Part shown: piece after piece, positions 24,801-38,790 of the stretch
Layout: each line of letters begins with the position of its first letter
Position numbering within the stretch: position 1 is the stretch's first letter
Notes under the pieces: model-generated
What the model saw: the letters and a program-made list of their open reading frames with translations, nothing else
What the model was told of the DNA's origin: nothing
Databases searched by the model: none
Translations under genes and position numbers: made by a program
NCBI GenBank assembly: GCA_032622095.1
Contig: CP136061.1
Location: 23,750,991-23,814,990 of the forward strand
From: Siphonodentalium dalli
Lineage: Eukaryota > Mollusca > Scaphopoda > Gadilida > Siphonodentaliidae
Direction of reading: 5' to 3'
DNA length: 64,000 nucleotides

Positions 24801-27510
24801 ACCCAGAGAATCATGAATAGAACTCAGGGATTTATGACTTTTTCGAAGGATTTATGGCTCTAACCCCGAGATTCATGACTACAACTCGGGGATTTATGAC
24901 TTTTTCGAAGGATTTGTGGCTCTAATCCAGAGATTCATGAATACAACGCAGGGATTTATGACTTTTTCGAAGGATTTATGGTTCTAACCCAGAGATTCAT
25001 GATTACAACTCAGGGATTTATGACTGTTTTGAAGGATTTATGGCTCTAACCCGGAGATTCATGAATACAACGCAGGGATTTATGACTTTTTCGAAGGATT
25101 TGTGGCTCTAACCCCGAGATTCATGACTACAACTCAGGGAGTTATGACTTTTTCGAAGGATTTGTGGCTCTAACCCAGAGATTCAAGAATACAACGCAGG
25201 GATTTATGACTTTTTCGAAGGATTTGTGGCTCTATCGCAGAGATTCATGAATACAACTCAGGGATTCATGACTTTTTCGAAGGATTTATGTCTCTAACCC
25301 CGAGATTCATGACTACAACTCAGGGATTTATGACTTTTTCGAAGGATTTATGGCTCTAACCCCGAGATTCATGACTACAACTCAGGGAGTTATGACTTTT
25401 TCGAAGGATTTATGGTTCTAACCCAGAGATTCATGAATAGAACTCAGGGATTTATGACTTTTTCGAAGGATTTATGGTTCTAACTCAGAGATTCATGAAT
25501 AGAACTCAGGGATTTATGACTTTTTCGAAGGATTTATGGTTCTAACCCAGAGATTCATGAATAGAACTCAGGGATTTATGACTTTTTCGAAGGATTTATG
25601 GTTCTAACCCAGAGATTCATGAATACAACTCAGGGATTTATAACTTTTTCGAAGGATTTATGGTTCTAACCCAGAGATTCATGATTACAACTCAGGGATT
25701 TATGACTTTATCGAAGGATTTATGGCTCTAACCCAGAGATTCGTGATTACAACTCAGGGATTTATGACTTTTTTGAAGGATTTATGGCTCTAACCCGGAG
25801 ATTCATGAATACAATTCTGGGATTTGTGACTTTTTCGATGGATTTATGGCTCTAACCCCGAGATTCATGACTACAACTCAGGGATTTATGACTTTTTCGA
25901 AGGATTTGTGGTTCTTACCCAGTGATTCATGAATACAACTCAGGGATTTATGACTTTTTCAAAGGATTTATGGTTCTAACCCAGAGATTCATGAATACAA
26001 CTCAGGGATTTATGACTTTTTCAAAGGATTTATGGTTCTAACCCAGAGATTCTTGACTACAACTCAGGGATTTATGACTTTTTCGAAGGATTATGGCTCT
26101 AACCCCGAGATTCATGACTACAAGCCAGGGATCTATGACTTTTTCGAAGGATTTATGGCTCTAACCCAGAGATTCATGAATACAACGCAGGGATTTATGA
26201 CTTTTTCGAAGGATTTATGGCTCTAACCCAGAGATTCATGATTACAACTCAGGGATTTATGACTTTATCGAAGGATTTTATATTAATATGGCTCTAACCC
26301 AGAGATTCATGACTACAACTCAGGGATTTATGACTTTTTCGAAGGATTTATGGCTCTAACCCAGAGATTCATGAATACAACGCAGGAATTTATGACTTTT
26401 TCGAAGGATTTATGGCTCTAACCCAGAGATTCATGAATACAACTCAGGGATTTATGACTTTTTCGAACGATTTTTGGCTCTAACCCAGAGATTCATGATT
26501 ACAACTCAGGGATTTATGACTTTTTCGAAGGATTTATGGTTCTAACCCAGAGATACATGAATAGAACTCAGGGATTTATGACTTTTTCGGAGGATTTAAG
26601 GCTCTAACCCCGAGATTCATGACTACAACTCGGGGATTTATGACTTTTTCGAAGGATTTGTGGCTCTAATCCAGAGATTCATGAATACAACGCAGGGATT
26701 TATGACTTTTTCGAAGGATTTATGGTTCTAACCCAGAGATTCATGATTACAACTCAGGGATTTATGACTGTTTTGAAGGATTTATGGCTCTAACCCGGAG
26801 ATTCATGAATAGAACTCAGGGATTTATGACTTTTTCGAAGGATTTATGGCTCTAACCCCGAGATTCATGACTACAACTCGGGGATTTATGACTTTTTCGA
26901 AGGATTTATGGCTCTAACCCAGAGATTCATGAATACAACGCAGGGATTTATGACTTTTTCGAAGGATTTATGGCTCTAACCCAGAGATTCATGATTACAA
27001 CTCAGGGATTTATGACTGTTTTGAAGGATTTATGGCTCTAACCCGGAGATTCATGAATACAACGCAGGGATTTATGACTTTTTTGAAGGATTTGTGGCTC
27101 TAACCCCGAGATTCATGACTACAACTCAGGGAGTTATGACTTTTTCGAAGGATTTGTGGCTCTAACCCAGAGATTCAAGAATACAACGCAGGGATTTATG
27201 ACTTTTTCGAAGGATTTGTGGCTCTATCGCAGAGATTCATGAATACAACTCAGGGATTCATGACTTTTTCGAAGGATTTATGTCTCTAACCCCGAGATTC
27301 ATGACTACAACTCAGGGATTTATGACTTTTTCGAAGGATTTATGGCTCTAACCCCGAGATTCATGACTACAACTCAGGGAGTTATGACTTTTTCGAAGGA
27401 TTTATGGTTCTAACCCAGAGATTCATGAATAGAACTCAGGGATTTATGACTTTTTCGAAGGATTTATGGTTCTAACCCAGAGATTCATGAATAGAACTCA
27501 GGGATTTATG
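21800..27510 (+). repeat. Rearranged 29- to 47-mer HOR copies
   Basis: The ATATTAATAT landmark recurs at 1807 (21541 to 23348), 753 (23348 to 24101) and 2178 bp (24101 to 26279), then 2054 bp (26279 to 28333). The 1-bp-deletion monomer recurs at 1807, 2931 and 2054 bp. A private extra G (ATGGGTTC) sits near 22421 and explains the odd base in the 1807 spacing. The 753-bp step reflects a short local duplication around 23.35-24.1 kb whose second copy lacks the 1-bp-deleted monomer. Only satellite is present. Confidence 0.75.
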
Positions 27511-30500
27511 ACTTTTTCGAAGGATTTATGGTTCTAACCCAGAGATTCATGAATAGAACTCAGGGATTTATGACTTTTTCGAAGGATTTATGGTTCTAAC
27601 CCAGAGATTCATGAATACAACTCAGGGATTTATAACTTTTTCGAAGGATTTATGGTTCTAACCCAGAGATTCATGATTACAACTCAGGGATTTATGACTT
27701 TATCGAAGGATTTATGGCTCTAACCCAGAGATTCGTGATTACAACTCAGGGATTTATGACTTTTTTGAAGGATTTATGGCTCTAACCCGGAGATTCATGA
27801 ATACAATTCTGGGATTTGTGACTTTTTCGAAGGATTTATGGCTCTAACCCCGAGATTCATGACTACAACTCAGGGATTTATGACTTTTTCGAAGGATTTG
27901 TGGTTCTTACCCAGTGATTCATGAATACAACTCAGGGATTTATGACTTTTTCAAAGGATTTATGGTTCTAACCCAGAGATTCATTAATACAACTCAGGGA
28001 TTTATGACTTTTTCAAAGGATTTATGGTTCTAACCCAGAGATTCATGAATACAACTCAGGAATTTATGACTTTTTCGAAGGATTTATGGCTCTAACCCAG
28101 AGATTCTTGACTACAACTCAGGGATTTATGACTTTTTCGAAGGATTATGGCTCTAACCCCGAGATTCATGACTGCAAGCCAGGGATTTATGACTTTTTCG
28201 AAGGATTTATGGCTCTAACCCAGAGATTCATGAATACAACGCAGGGATTTATGACTTTTTCGAAGGATTTATGGCTCTAACCCAGAGATTCATGATTACA
28301 ACTCAGGGATTTATGACTTTATCGAAGGATTTTATATTAATATGGCTCTAACCCAGAGAATCATGACTACAACTCAGGGATTTATGACTTTTTCGAAGGA
28401 TTTATGGCTCTAACCCAGAGATTCATGAATACAACGCAGGAATTTATGACTTTTTCGAAGGATTTATGGCTCTAACCCAGAGATTCATGAATACAACTCA
28501 GGGATTTATGACTTTTTCGAACGATTTTTGGCTCTAACCCAGAGATTCATGATTACAACTCAGGGATTTATGACTTTTTCGAAGGATTTATGGTTCTAAC
28601 CCAGAGATACATGAATAGAACTCAGGGATTTATGACTTTTTCGGAGGATTTATGGCTCTAACCCCGAGATTCATGACTACAACTCGGGGATTTATGACTT
28701 TTTCGAAGGATTTGTGGCTCTAATCCAGAGATTCATGAATACAACGCAGGGATTTATGACTTTTTCGAAGGATTTATGGTTCTAACCCAGAGATTCATGA
28801 TTACAACTCAGGGATTTATGACTGTTTTGAAGGATTTATGGCTCTAACCCGGAGATTCATGAATAGAACTCAGGGATTTATGACTTTTTCGAAGGATTTA
28901 TGGCTCTAACCCCGAGATTCATGACTACAACTCGGGGATTTATGACTTTTTCGAAGGATTTGTGGCTCTAATCCAGAGATTCATGAATACAACGCAGGGA
29001 TTTATGACTTTTTCGAAGGATTTATGGTTCTAACCCAGAGATTCATGATTACAACTCAGGGATTTATGACTGTTTTGAAGGATTTATGGCTCTAACCCGG
29101 AGATTCATGAATACAACGCAGGGATTTATGACTTTTTCGAAGGATTTGTGGCTCTAACCCCGAGATTCATGACTACAACTCAGGGAGTTATGACTTTTTC
29201 GAAGGATTTATGGCTCTTACCCAGAGATTCATGATTACAACTCAGGGATTTGTGACTTTTTCGAAGGATTTATGGTTCTAACCCAGAGATTCATGACTAC
29301 AACTCAGGGATTTATGACTTTTTCGAAGGATTTGTGGCTCTAACCCAGAGATTCATGAATACAACGCAGGGATTTATGACTTTTTCGAAGGATTTATGGC
29401 TCTTACCCAGAGATTCATGATTACAACTCGGGGATTTGTGACTTTTTCGAAGGATTTGTGGCTCTAACCCAGAGATTCATGAATACAACGCAGGGATTTA
29501 TGACTTTTTCGAAGGATTTGTGGCTCTATCGCAGAGATTCATGAATACAACTCTGGGATTCATGACTTTTTCGAAGGATTTATGGCTCTAACCCCGAGAT
29601 TCATGACTACAACTCAGGGATTTATGACTTTTTGCGAAGGATTTATGGCTCTAACCCCGAGATTCATGACTACAACTCAGGGATTTATGACTTTTTCGAA
29701 GGATTTATGGTTCTAACCCAGAGATTCACGAATAGAACTCAGGGAGTTATGACTTTTTCGAAGGATTTATGGTTCTAACCCAGAGATTCATGAATAGAAC
29801 TCAGGGATTTATGACTTTTTCGAAGGATTTATGGTTCTAACCCAGAGATTCATGAATAGAACTCAGGGATTTATGACTTTTTCGAAGGTTTTATGGTTCT
29901 AACCCAGAGATTCATGATTACAACTCAGGGATTTATGACTTTAACGAAGGATTTATGGCTCTAACCCAGAGATTTGTGATTACAACTCAGGGATTTATGA
30001 CTTTTTTGAAGGATTTATGGCTCTAACCCGGAGATTCATGAATACAATTCTGGGATTTGTGACTTTTTCGATGGATTTATGGCTCTAACCCCGAGATTCA
30101 TGACTACAACTCAGGGATTTATGACTTTTTCGAAGGATTTGTGGTTCTTACCCAGTGATTCATGAATACAACTCAGGGATTTATGACTTTTTCAAAGGAT
30201 TTATGGTTCTAACCCAGAGATTCATGAATACAACTCAGGGATTTATGACTTTTTCGAAGGATTTATGGTTCTAACCCAGAGATTCATGAATAGAACTCAG
30301 GGATTTATGACTTTTTCGAAGGATTTATGGTTCTAACCCAGAGATTCATGAATACAACTCAGGGATTTATAACTTTTTCGAAGGATTTATGGTTCTAACC
30401 CAGAGATTCATGATTACAACTCAGGGATTTATGACTTTATCGAAGGATTTATGGCTCTAACCCAGAGATTCGTGATTACAACTCAGGGATTTATGACTTT

Positions 30501-32990
30501 TTTGAAGGATTTATGGCTCTAACCCGGAGATTCATGAATACAATTCTGGGATTTGTGACTTTTTCGAAGGATTTATGGCTCTAACCCCGAGATTCATGAC
30601 TACAACTCAGGGATTTATGACTTTTTCGAAGGATTTGTGGTTCTTACCCAGTGATTCATGAATACAACTCAGGGATTTATGACTTTTTCAAAGGATTTAT
30701 GGTTCTAACCCAGAGATTCATTAATACAACTCAGGGATTTATGACTTTTTCAAAGGATTTATGGTTCTAACCCAGAGATTCATGAATACAACTCAGGAAT
30801 TTATGACTTTTTCGAAGGATTTATGGCTCTAACCCAGAGATTCTTGACTACAACTCAGGGATTTATGACTTTTTCGAAGGATTATGGCTCTAACCCCGAG
30901 ATTCATGACTGCAAGCCAGGGATTTATGACTTTTTCGAAGGATTTATGGCTCTAACCCAGAGATTCATGAATACAACGCAGGGATTTATGACTTTTTCGA
31001 AGGATTTATGGCTCTAACCCAGAGATTCATGATTACAACTCAGGGATTTATGACTTTATCGAAGGATTTTATATTAATATGGCTCTAACCCAGAGAATCA
31101 TGACTACAACTCAGGGATTTATGACTTTTTCGAAGGATTTATGGCTCTAACCCAGAGATTCATGAATACAACGCAGGAATTTATGACTTTTTCGAAGGAT
31201 TTATGGCTCTAACCCAGAGATTCATGAATACAACTCAGGGATTTATGACTTTTTCGAACGATTTTTGGCTCTAACCCAGAGATTCATGATTACAACTCAG
31301 GGATTTATGACTTTTTCGAAGGATTTATGGTTCTAACCCAGAGATACATGAATAGAACTCAGGGATTTATGACTTTTTCGGAGGATTTATGGCTCTAACC
31401 CCGAGATTCATGACTACAACTCGGGGATTTATGACTTTTTCGAAGGATTTGTGGCTCTAATCCAGAGATTCATGAATACAACGCAGGGATTTATGACTTT
31501 TTCGAAGGATTTATGGTTCTAACCCAGAGATTCATGATTACAACTCAGGGATTTATGACTGTTTTGAAGGATTTATGGCTCTAACCCGGAGATTCATGAA
31601 TAGAACTCAGGGATTTATGACTTTTTCGAAGGATTTATGGCTCTAACCCCGAGATTCATGACTACAACTCGGGGATTTATGACTTTTTCGAAGGATTTGT
31701 GGCTCTAATCCAGAGATTCATGAATACAACGCAGGGATTTATGACTTTTTCGAAGGATTTATGGTTCTAACCCAGAGATTCATGATTACAACTCAGGGAT
31801 TTATGACTGTTTTGAAGGATTTATGGCTCTAACCCGGAGATTCATGAATACAACGCAGGGATTTATGACTTTTTCGAAGGATTTGTGGCTCTAACCCCGA
31901 GATTCATGACTACAACTCAGGGAGTTATGACTTTTTCGAAGGATTTATGGCTCTTACCCAGAGATTCATGATTACAACTCAGGGATTTGTGACTTTTTCG
32001 AAGGATTTATGGTTCTAACCCAGAGATTCATGACTACAACTCAGGGATTTATGACTTTTTCGAAGGATTTGTGGCTCTAACCCAGAGATTCATGAATACA
32101 ACGCAGGGATTTATGACTTTTTCGAAGGATTTATGGCTCTTACCCAGAGATTCATGATTACAACTCGGGGATTTGTGACTTTTTCGAAGGATTTGTGGCT
32201 CTAACCCAGAGATTCATGAATACAACGCAGGGATTTATGACTTTTTCGAAGGATTTGTGGCTCTATCGCAGAGATTCATGAATACAACTCTGGGATTCAT
32301 GACTTTTTCGAAGGATTTATGGCTCTAACCCCGAGATTCATGACTACAACTCAGGGATTTATGACTTTTTGCGAAGGATTTATGGCTCTAACCCCGAGAT
32401 TCATGACTACAACTCAGGGATTTATGACTTTTTCGAAGGATTTATGGTTCTAACCCAGAGATTCACGAATAGAACTCAGGGAGTTATGACTTTTTCGAAG
32501 GATTTATGGTTCTAACCCAGAGATTCATGAATAGAACTCAGGGATTTATGACTTTTTCGAAGGATTTATGGTTCTAACCCAGAGATTCATGAATAGAACT
32601 CAGGGATTTATGACTTTTTCGAAGGTTTTATGGTTCTAACCCAGAGATTCATGATTACAACTCAGGGATTTATGACTTTAACGAAGGATTTATGGCTCTA
32701 ACCCAGAGATTTGTGATTACAACTCAGGGATTTATGACTTTTTTGAAGGATTTATGGCTCTAACCCGGAGATTCATGAATACAATTCTGGGATTTGTGAC
32801 TTTTTCGATGGATTTATGGCTCTAACCCCGAGATTCATGACTACAACTCAGGGATTTATGACTTTTTCGAAGGATTTGTGGTTCTTACCCAGTGATTCAT
32901 GAATACAACTCAGGGATTTATGACTTTTTCAAAGGATTTATGGTTCTAACCCAGAGATTCATGAATACAACTCAGGGATTTATGACTTTT
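27510..32990 (+). repeat. Tandem duplication of a 2737-bp, 44-mer HOR
   Basis: Copies about 27510-30250 and 30251-32990. Landmarks at exactly 2737 bp are ATATTAATAT (28333/31070), the G insertion (29634/32371), GGGATTTATAAC (TATAAC at 27631/30368) and the 1-bp-deletion monomer (28146/30883). Rare private variants GAAGGTTTTATGG (about 29888/32625), TTTAACGAAGG (about 29941/32678) and GACTGCAAGCC (about 28172/30909) are shared by both copies. The two copies look almost identical by eye, so this is probably one of the youngest duplications here. The match ends near 32990, where TTCGAAGG in copy 1 context faces TTCAAAGG. Confidence 0.9.
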
Positions 32991-33134
32991 TCAAAGGATT
33001 TATGGTTCTAACCCAGAGATTCATGAATACAACTCAGGAATTTATGACTTTTTCGAAGGATTTATGGCTCTAACCCCGAGATTCATCACTACAACTCAGG
33101 GATTTATGACTTTTAAGAAGGATTTGTGGCTCTA

Positions 33135-36100
33135 ACCCAGAGATTCATGAATACAACGCAGGGATTTATGACTTTTTCGAAGGATTTATGGCTCTAACCC
33201 AGAGATTCATGATTACAACTCAGGGATTTATCACTTTATCGAAGGATTTTATATTAATATGGCTCTAACCCAGAGATTCATTAATACAACTCAGGGATTT
33301 ATGACTTTTTCGAAGGATTTATGGCTCTAACCCAGAGATTCATGAATACAACGCAGGGATTTATGACTTTTTCGAAGGATTTATGGTTCTAACCCAGAGA
33401 TTCATGAATAGAAATCAGGGATTTATGACTTTTTCGAAGGAATTATGGCTTTAACCCCGAGATTTATGACTACAACTCTGGGATTTATGACTTTTTCGAA
33501 GGATTTATGGTTCTAACCCAGAGATTCATGACTACAACTCAGGGATTTATGACTTTTTCGAAGGATTTGTGGCTCTAACCCAGAGATTCATGAATACAAC
33601 GCAGGGATTTATGACTTTTTCGAAGGATTTATGGCTCTTACCCAGAGATTCATGATTACAACTCGGGGATTTGTGACTTTTTCAAAGGATTTGTGACTCT
33701 AACCCAGAGATTCATGAATACAACGCAGGGATTTATGACTTTTTCGAAGGATTTGTGGCTCTATCGCAGAGATTCATGAATACAACTCTGGGATTCATGA
33801 CTTTTTCGACGGATTTATGGCTCTAACCCCGAGATTCATGACTACAACTCAGGGATTTATGACTTTTTGCGAAGGATTTATGGCTCTAACCCCGAGATTC
33901 ATGACTACAACTCAGGGATTTATGACTTTTTCGAAGGATTTAAGGTTCTAACCCAGAGATTCACGAATAGAACTCAGGGAGTTATGACTTTTTCGAAGGA
34001 TTTATGGTTCTAATCCAGAGATTCATGAATAGAACTCAGGGATTTATGACTTTTTCGAAGGATTTATGGTTCTAACCCAGAGATTCATGAATAGAACTCA
34101 GGGATTTATGACTTTTTCGAAGGATTTATGGCTTTAACCCCGAGATTCATGACTACAACTCAGGGATTTATGACTTTTTCGAAGGATTTATGGTTCTAAC
34201 ACCGAGATTCATGACTACAACTCAGGGATTTATGACTTTTTCGAAGGATTTATGGCTCTAACCCCGAGATTCATGACTACAACTCAGGGATTTAAGACTT
34301 TTTCGAAGGATTTGTGGCTCTAACCCAGAGATTCATGATTACAACTCAGGGATTTATGACTTTTTCGAAGGATTTATGGTTCTAACCCAGAGAATCATGA
34401 ATAGAACTCAGGGATTTATGACTTTTTCGATAGATTTATGGCTCTAATCCCGAGATTCATGACTACAACTCGGGGATTTATGACTTTTTCGAAGGATTTG
34501 TGGCTCTAATCCAGAGATTCATGAATACAACGCAGGGATTTATGACTTTTTCGAAGGATTTATGGTTCTAACCCAGAGATTCATGATTACAACTCAGGGA
34601 TTTATGACTGTTTTGAAGGATTTATGGCTCTAACCCGGAGATTCATGAATACAACGCAGGGATTTATGACTTTTTCGAAGGATTTGTGGCTCTAACCCCG
34701 AGATTCATGACTACAACTCAGAGAGTTATGACTTTTTCGAAGGATTTATGGCTCTTACCCAGAGATTCATGATTACAACTCAGGGATTTGTGACTTTTTC
34801 GAAGGATTTGTGGCTCTAACCCAGAGATTCAAGAATACAACGCAGGGATTTATGACTTTTTCGAAGGATTTGTGGCTGTATCGCAGAGATTCATGAATAC
34901 AACTCAGGGATTCATGACTTTTTCGAAGGATTTATGTCTCTAACCCCGAGATTCATGACTACAACTCAGGGATTTATGACTTTTTCGAAGGATTTATGGC
35001 TCTAACCCCGAGATTCATGACTACAACTCAGGGAGTTATGACTTTTTCGAAGGATTTATGGTTCTAACCCAGAGATTCATGAATACAACGCAGGGATTTA
35101 TGACTTTTTCGAAGGATTTATGGCTCTAACCCAGAGATTCATGATTACAACTCAGGGATTTATCACTTTATCGAAGGATTTTATATTAATATGGCTCTAA
35201 CCCAGAGATTCATGAATACAACTCAGGGATTTATGACTTTTTCGAAGGATTTATGGCTCTAACCCAGAGATTCATGAATACAACGCAGGGATTTATGACT
35301 TTTTCGAAGGATTTATGGTTCTAACCCAGAGATTCATGAATAGAACTCAGGGATTTATGACTTTTTCGAAGGAATTATGGCTTTAACCCCGAGATTTATG
35401 ACTACAACTCTGGGATTTATGACTTTTTCGAAGGATTTATGGTTCTAACCCAGAGATTCATGACTACAACTCAGGGATTTATGACTTTTTCGAAGGATTT
35501 GTGGCTCTAACCCAGAGATTCATGAATACAACGCAGGGATTTATGACTTTTTCGAAGGATTTATGGCTCTTACCCAGAGATTCATGATTACAACTCGGGG
35601 ATTTGTGACTTTTTCGAAGGATTTGTGACTCTAACCCAGAGATTCATGAATACAACGCAGGGATTTATGACTTTTTCGAAGGATTTGTGGCTCTATCGCA
35701 GAGATTCATGAATACAACTCTGGGATTCATGACTTTTTCGAAGGATTTATGGCTCTAACCCCGAGATTCATGACTACAACTCAGGGATTTATGACTTTTT
35801 GCGAAGGATTTATGGCTCTAACCCCGAGATTCATGACTACAACTCAGGGATTTATGACTTTTTCGAAGGATTTATGGTTCTAACCCAGAGATTCACGAAT
35901 AGAACTCAGGGAGTTATGACTTTTTCGAAGGATTTATGGTTCTAATCCAGAGATTCATGAATAGAACTCAGGGATTTATGACTTTTTCGAAGGATTTATG
36001 GTTCTAACCCAGAGATTCATGAATAGAACTCAGGGATTTATGACTTTTTCGAAGGATTTATGGCTTTAACCCCGAGATTCATGACTACAACTCAGGGATT

Positions 36101-36998
36101 TATGACTTTTTCGAAGGATTTATGGTTCTAACACCGAGATTCATGACTACAACTCAGGGATTTATGACTTTTTCGAAGGATTTATGGCTCTAACCCCGAG
36201 ATTCATGACTACAACTCAGGGATTTAAGACTTTTTCGAAGGATTTGTGGCTCTAACCCAGAGATTCATGATTACAACTCAGGGATTTATGACTTTTTCGA
36301 AGGATTTATGGTTCTAACCCAGAGAATCATGAATAGAACTCAGGGATTTATGACTTTTTCGATAGATTTATGGCTCTAACCCCGAGATTCATGACTACAA
36401 CTCGGGGATTTATGACTTTTTCGAAGGATTTGTGGCTCTAATCCAGAGATTCATGAATACAACGCAGGGATTTATGACTTTTTCGAAGGATTTATGGTTC
36501 TAACCCAGAGATTCATGATTACAACTCAGGGATTTATGACTGTTTTGAAGGATTTATGGCTCTAACCCGGAGATTCATGAATACAACGCAGGGATTTATG
36601 ACTTTTTCGAAGGATTTGTGGCTCTAACCCCGAGATTCATGACTACAACTCAGAGAGTTATGACTTTTTCGAAGGATTTATGGCTCTTATCCAGAGATTC
36701 ATGATTACAACTCAGGGATTTGTGACTTTTTCGAAGGATTTGTGGCTCTAACCCAGAGATTCAAGAATACAACGCAGGGATTTATGACTTTTTCGAAGGA
36801 TTTGTGGCTGTATCGCAGAGATTCATGAATACAACTCAGGGATTCATGACTTTTTCGAAGGATTTATGTCTCTAACCCCGAGATTCATGACTACAACTCA
36901 GGGATTTATGACTTTTTCGAAGGATTTATGGCTCTAACCCCGAGATTCATGACTACAACTCAGGGAGTTATGACTTTTTCGAAGGATTTATGGTTCTA
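33135..36998 (+). repeat. Tandem duplication, period 1932 bp (31-mer)
   Basis: Copies about 33135-35066 and 35067-36998. Landmarks are ATATTAATAT (33250/35182), the G insertion (33869/35801), GGAATTATGGC (33440/35371) and ATGTCTC (34934/36866). The period equals 31 x 62 + 9 + 1. Rare shared variants include TCGATAGATTT near 34430/36362 and GTGGCTGTATCGC near 34875/36807. Small differences include TTTAAGGTTC near 33950 and TTCGACGG near 33808 in copy 1 only. Confidence 0.85.
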
Positions 36999-38790
36999 AC
37001 CCAGAGATTCATGAATAGAACTCAGGGATTTATGACTTTTTCGAAGGATTTATGGTTCTAACCCAGAGATTCATGAATAGAACTCAGGGATTTATGACTT
37101 TTTCGAAGGATTTATGGTTCTAACCCAGAGATTCATGAATAGAACTCAGGGATTTATGACTTTTTCGAAGGATTTATGGTTCTAACCCAGAGATTCATCA
37201 ATACAACTCAGGGATTTATGACTTTTTCGAAGGATTTATGGTTCTAACCCCGAGATTCATGACTACAACTCAGGGATTTATGACTTTTTCGAAGGATTTG
37301 TGGTTCTTACCCAGTGATTCATGAATACAACTCAGGGATTTGTGACTTTTTCAAAGGATTTATGGTTCTAACCCAGAGATTCATGAATACAACTCAGGGA
37401 TTTATGACTTTTTCAAAGGATTTATGGTTCTAACCCAGAGATTCATGAATACAACTCAGGAATTTATGACTTTTTCGAAGGATTTATGGCTCTAACCCAG
37501 AGATTCTTGACTACAACTCAGGGATTTGTGACTTTTTCGAAGGATTTGTGGCTCTAACCCAGAGATTCATGAATACAACGCAGGGATTTATGACTTTTTC
37601 GAAGGATTTGTGGCTCTATCGCAGAGATTCATGAATACAACTCTGGGATTCATGACTTTTTCGAAGGATTTATGTCTCTAACCCCGAGATTCATGACTAC
37701 AACTCAGGGATTTATGACTTTTTGGAAGGATTTATGGCTCTAACCCCGAGATTCATCACTACAACTCAGGGAGTTATGACTTTTTCGAAGGATTTATGGT
37801 TCTAACCCAGAGATTCATGAATAGAACTCAGGGATTTATGACTTTTTCGAAGGATTTATGGTTCTAACCCAGAGATTCATGAATAGAACTCAGGGATTTA
37901 TGACTTTTTCGAAGGATTTATGGTTCTAACCCAGAGATTCATGAATAGAACTCAGGGATTGATGACTTTTTCGAAGGATTTATGGTTCTAACCCAGAGAT
38001 TCATGAATACAACTCAGGGATTAATGACTTTATCGAAGGATTTATGGCTCTAACCCAGAGATTTGTGATTACAACTCAGGGATTTATGACTTTTTTGAAG
38101 GATTTATGGCTCTAACCCGGAGATTCATGAATACAATTCTGGGATTTGTGACTTTTTCGATGGATTTATGGCTCTAACCCCGAGATTCATGACTACAACT
38201 CAGGGATTTATGACTTTTTCGAAGGATTTGTGGTTCTTACCCAGTGATTCATGAATACAACTCAGGGATTTATGACTTTTTCAAAGGATTTATGGTTCTA
38301 ACCCAGAGATTCATGAATACAACTCAGGGATTTATGACTTTTTCAAAGGATTTATGGTTCTAACCCAGAGATTCATGAATACAACTCAGGAATTTATGAC
38401 TTTTTCGAAGGATTTATGGCTCTAACCCCGAGATTCATCACTACAACTCAGGGATTTATGACTTTTAAGAAGGATTTGTGGCTCTAACCCAGAGATTCAT
38501 GAATACAACGCAGGGATTTATGACTTTTTCGAAGGATTTATGGCTCTAACCCAGAGATTCATGATTACAACTCAGGGATTTATCACTTTATCGAAGGATT
38601 TTATATTAATATGGCTCTAACCCAGAGATTCATGAATACAACTCAGGGATTTATGACTTTTTCGAAGGATTTATGGCTCTAACCCAGAGATTCATGATTA
38701 CAACTCAGGGATTTATGACTTTTTCGAAGGATTTATGGTTCTAACCCAGAGATTCATGAATAGAACTCAGGGATTTATGACTTTTTCGAA
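36998..38790 (+). repeat. Satellite between duplications, with TTTGGAAGG and TTTTAAGAAGG variants
   Basis: About 29 monomers. They include the first TTTTTGGAAGG monomer of the window (near 37724) and the second TTTTAAGAAGG monomer (near 38463; the others are at about 33112 and 44615). The ATATTAATAT monomer at 38602 lies 3420 bp (55 x 62 + 9 + 1) after that at 35182, so this stretch is a loose extension of the same HOR family. No other feature is seen. Confidence 0.7.
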
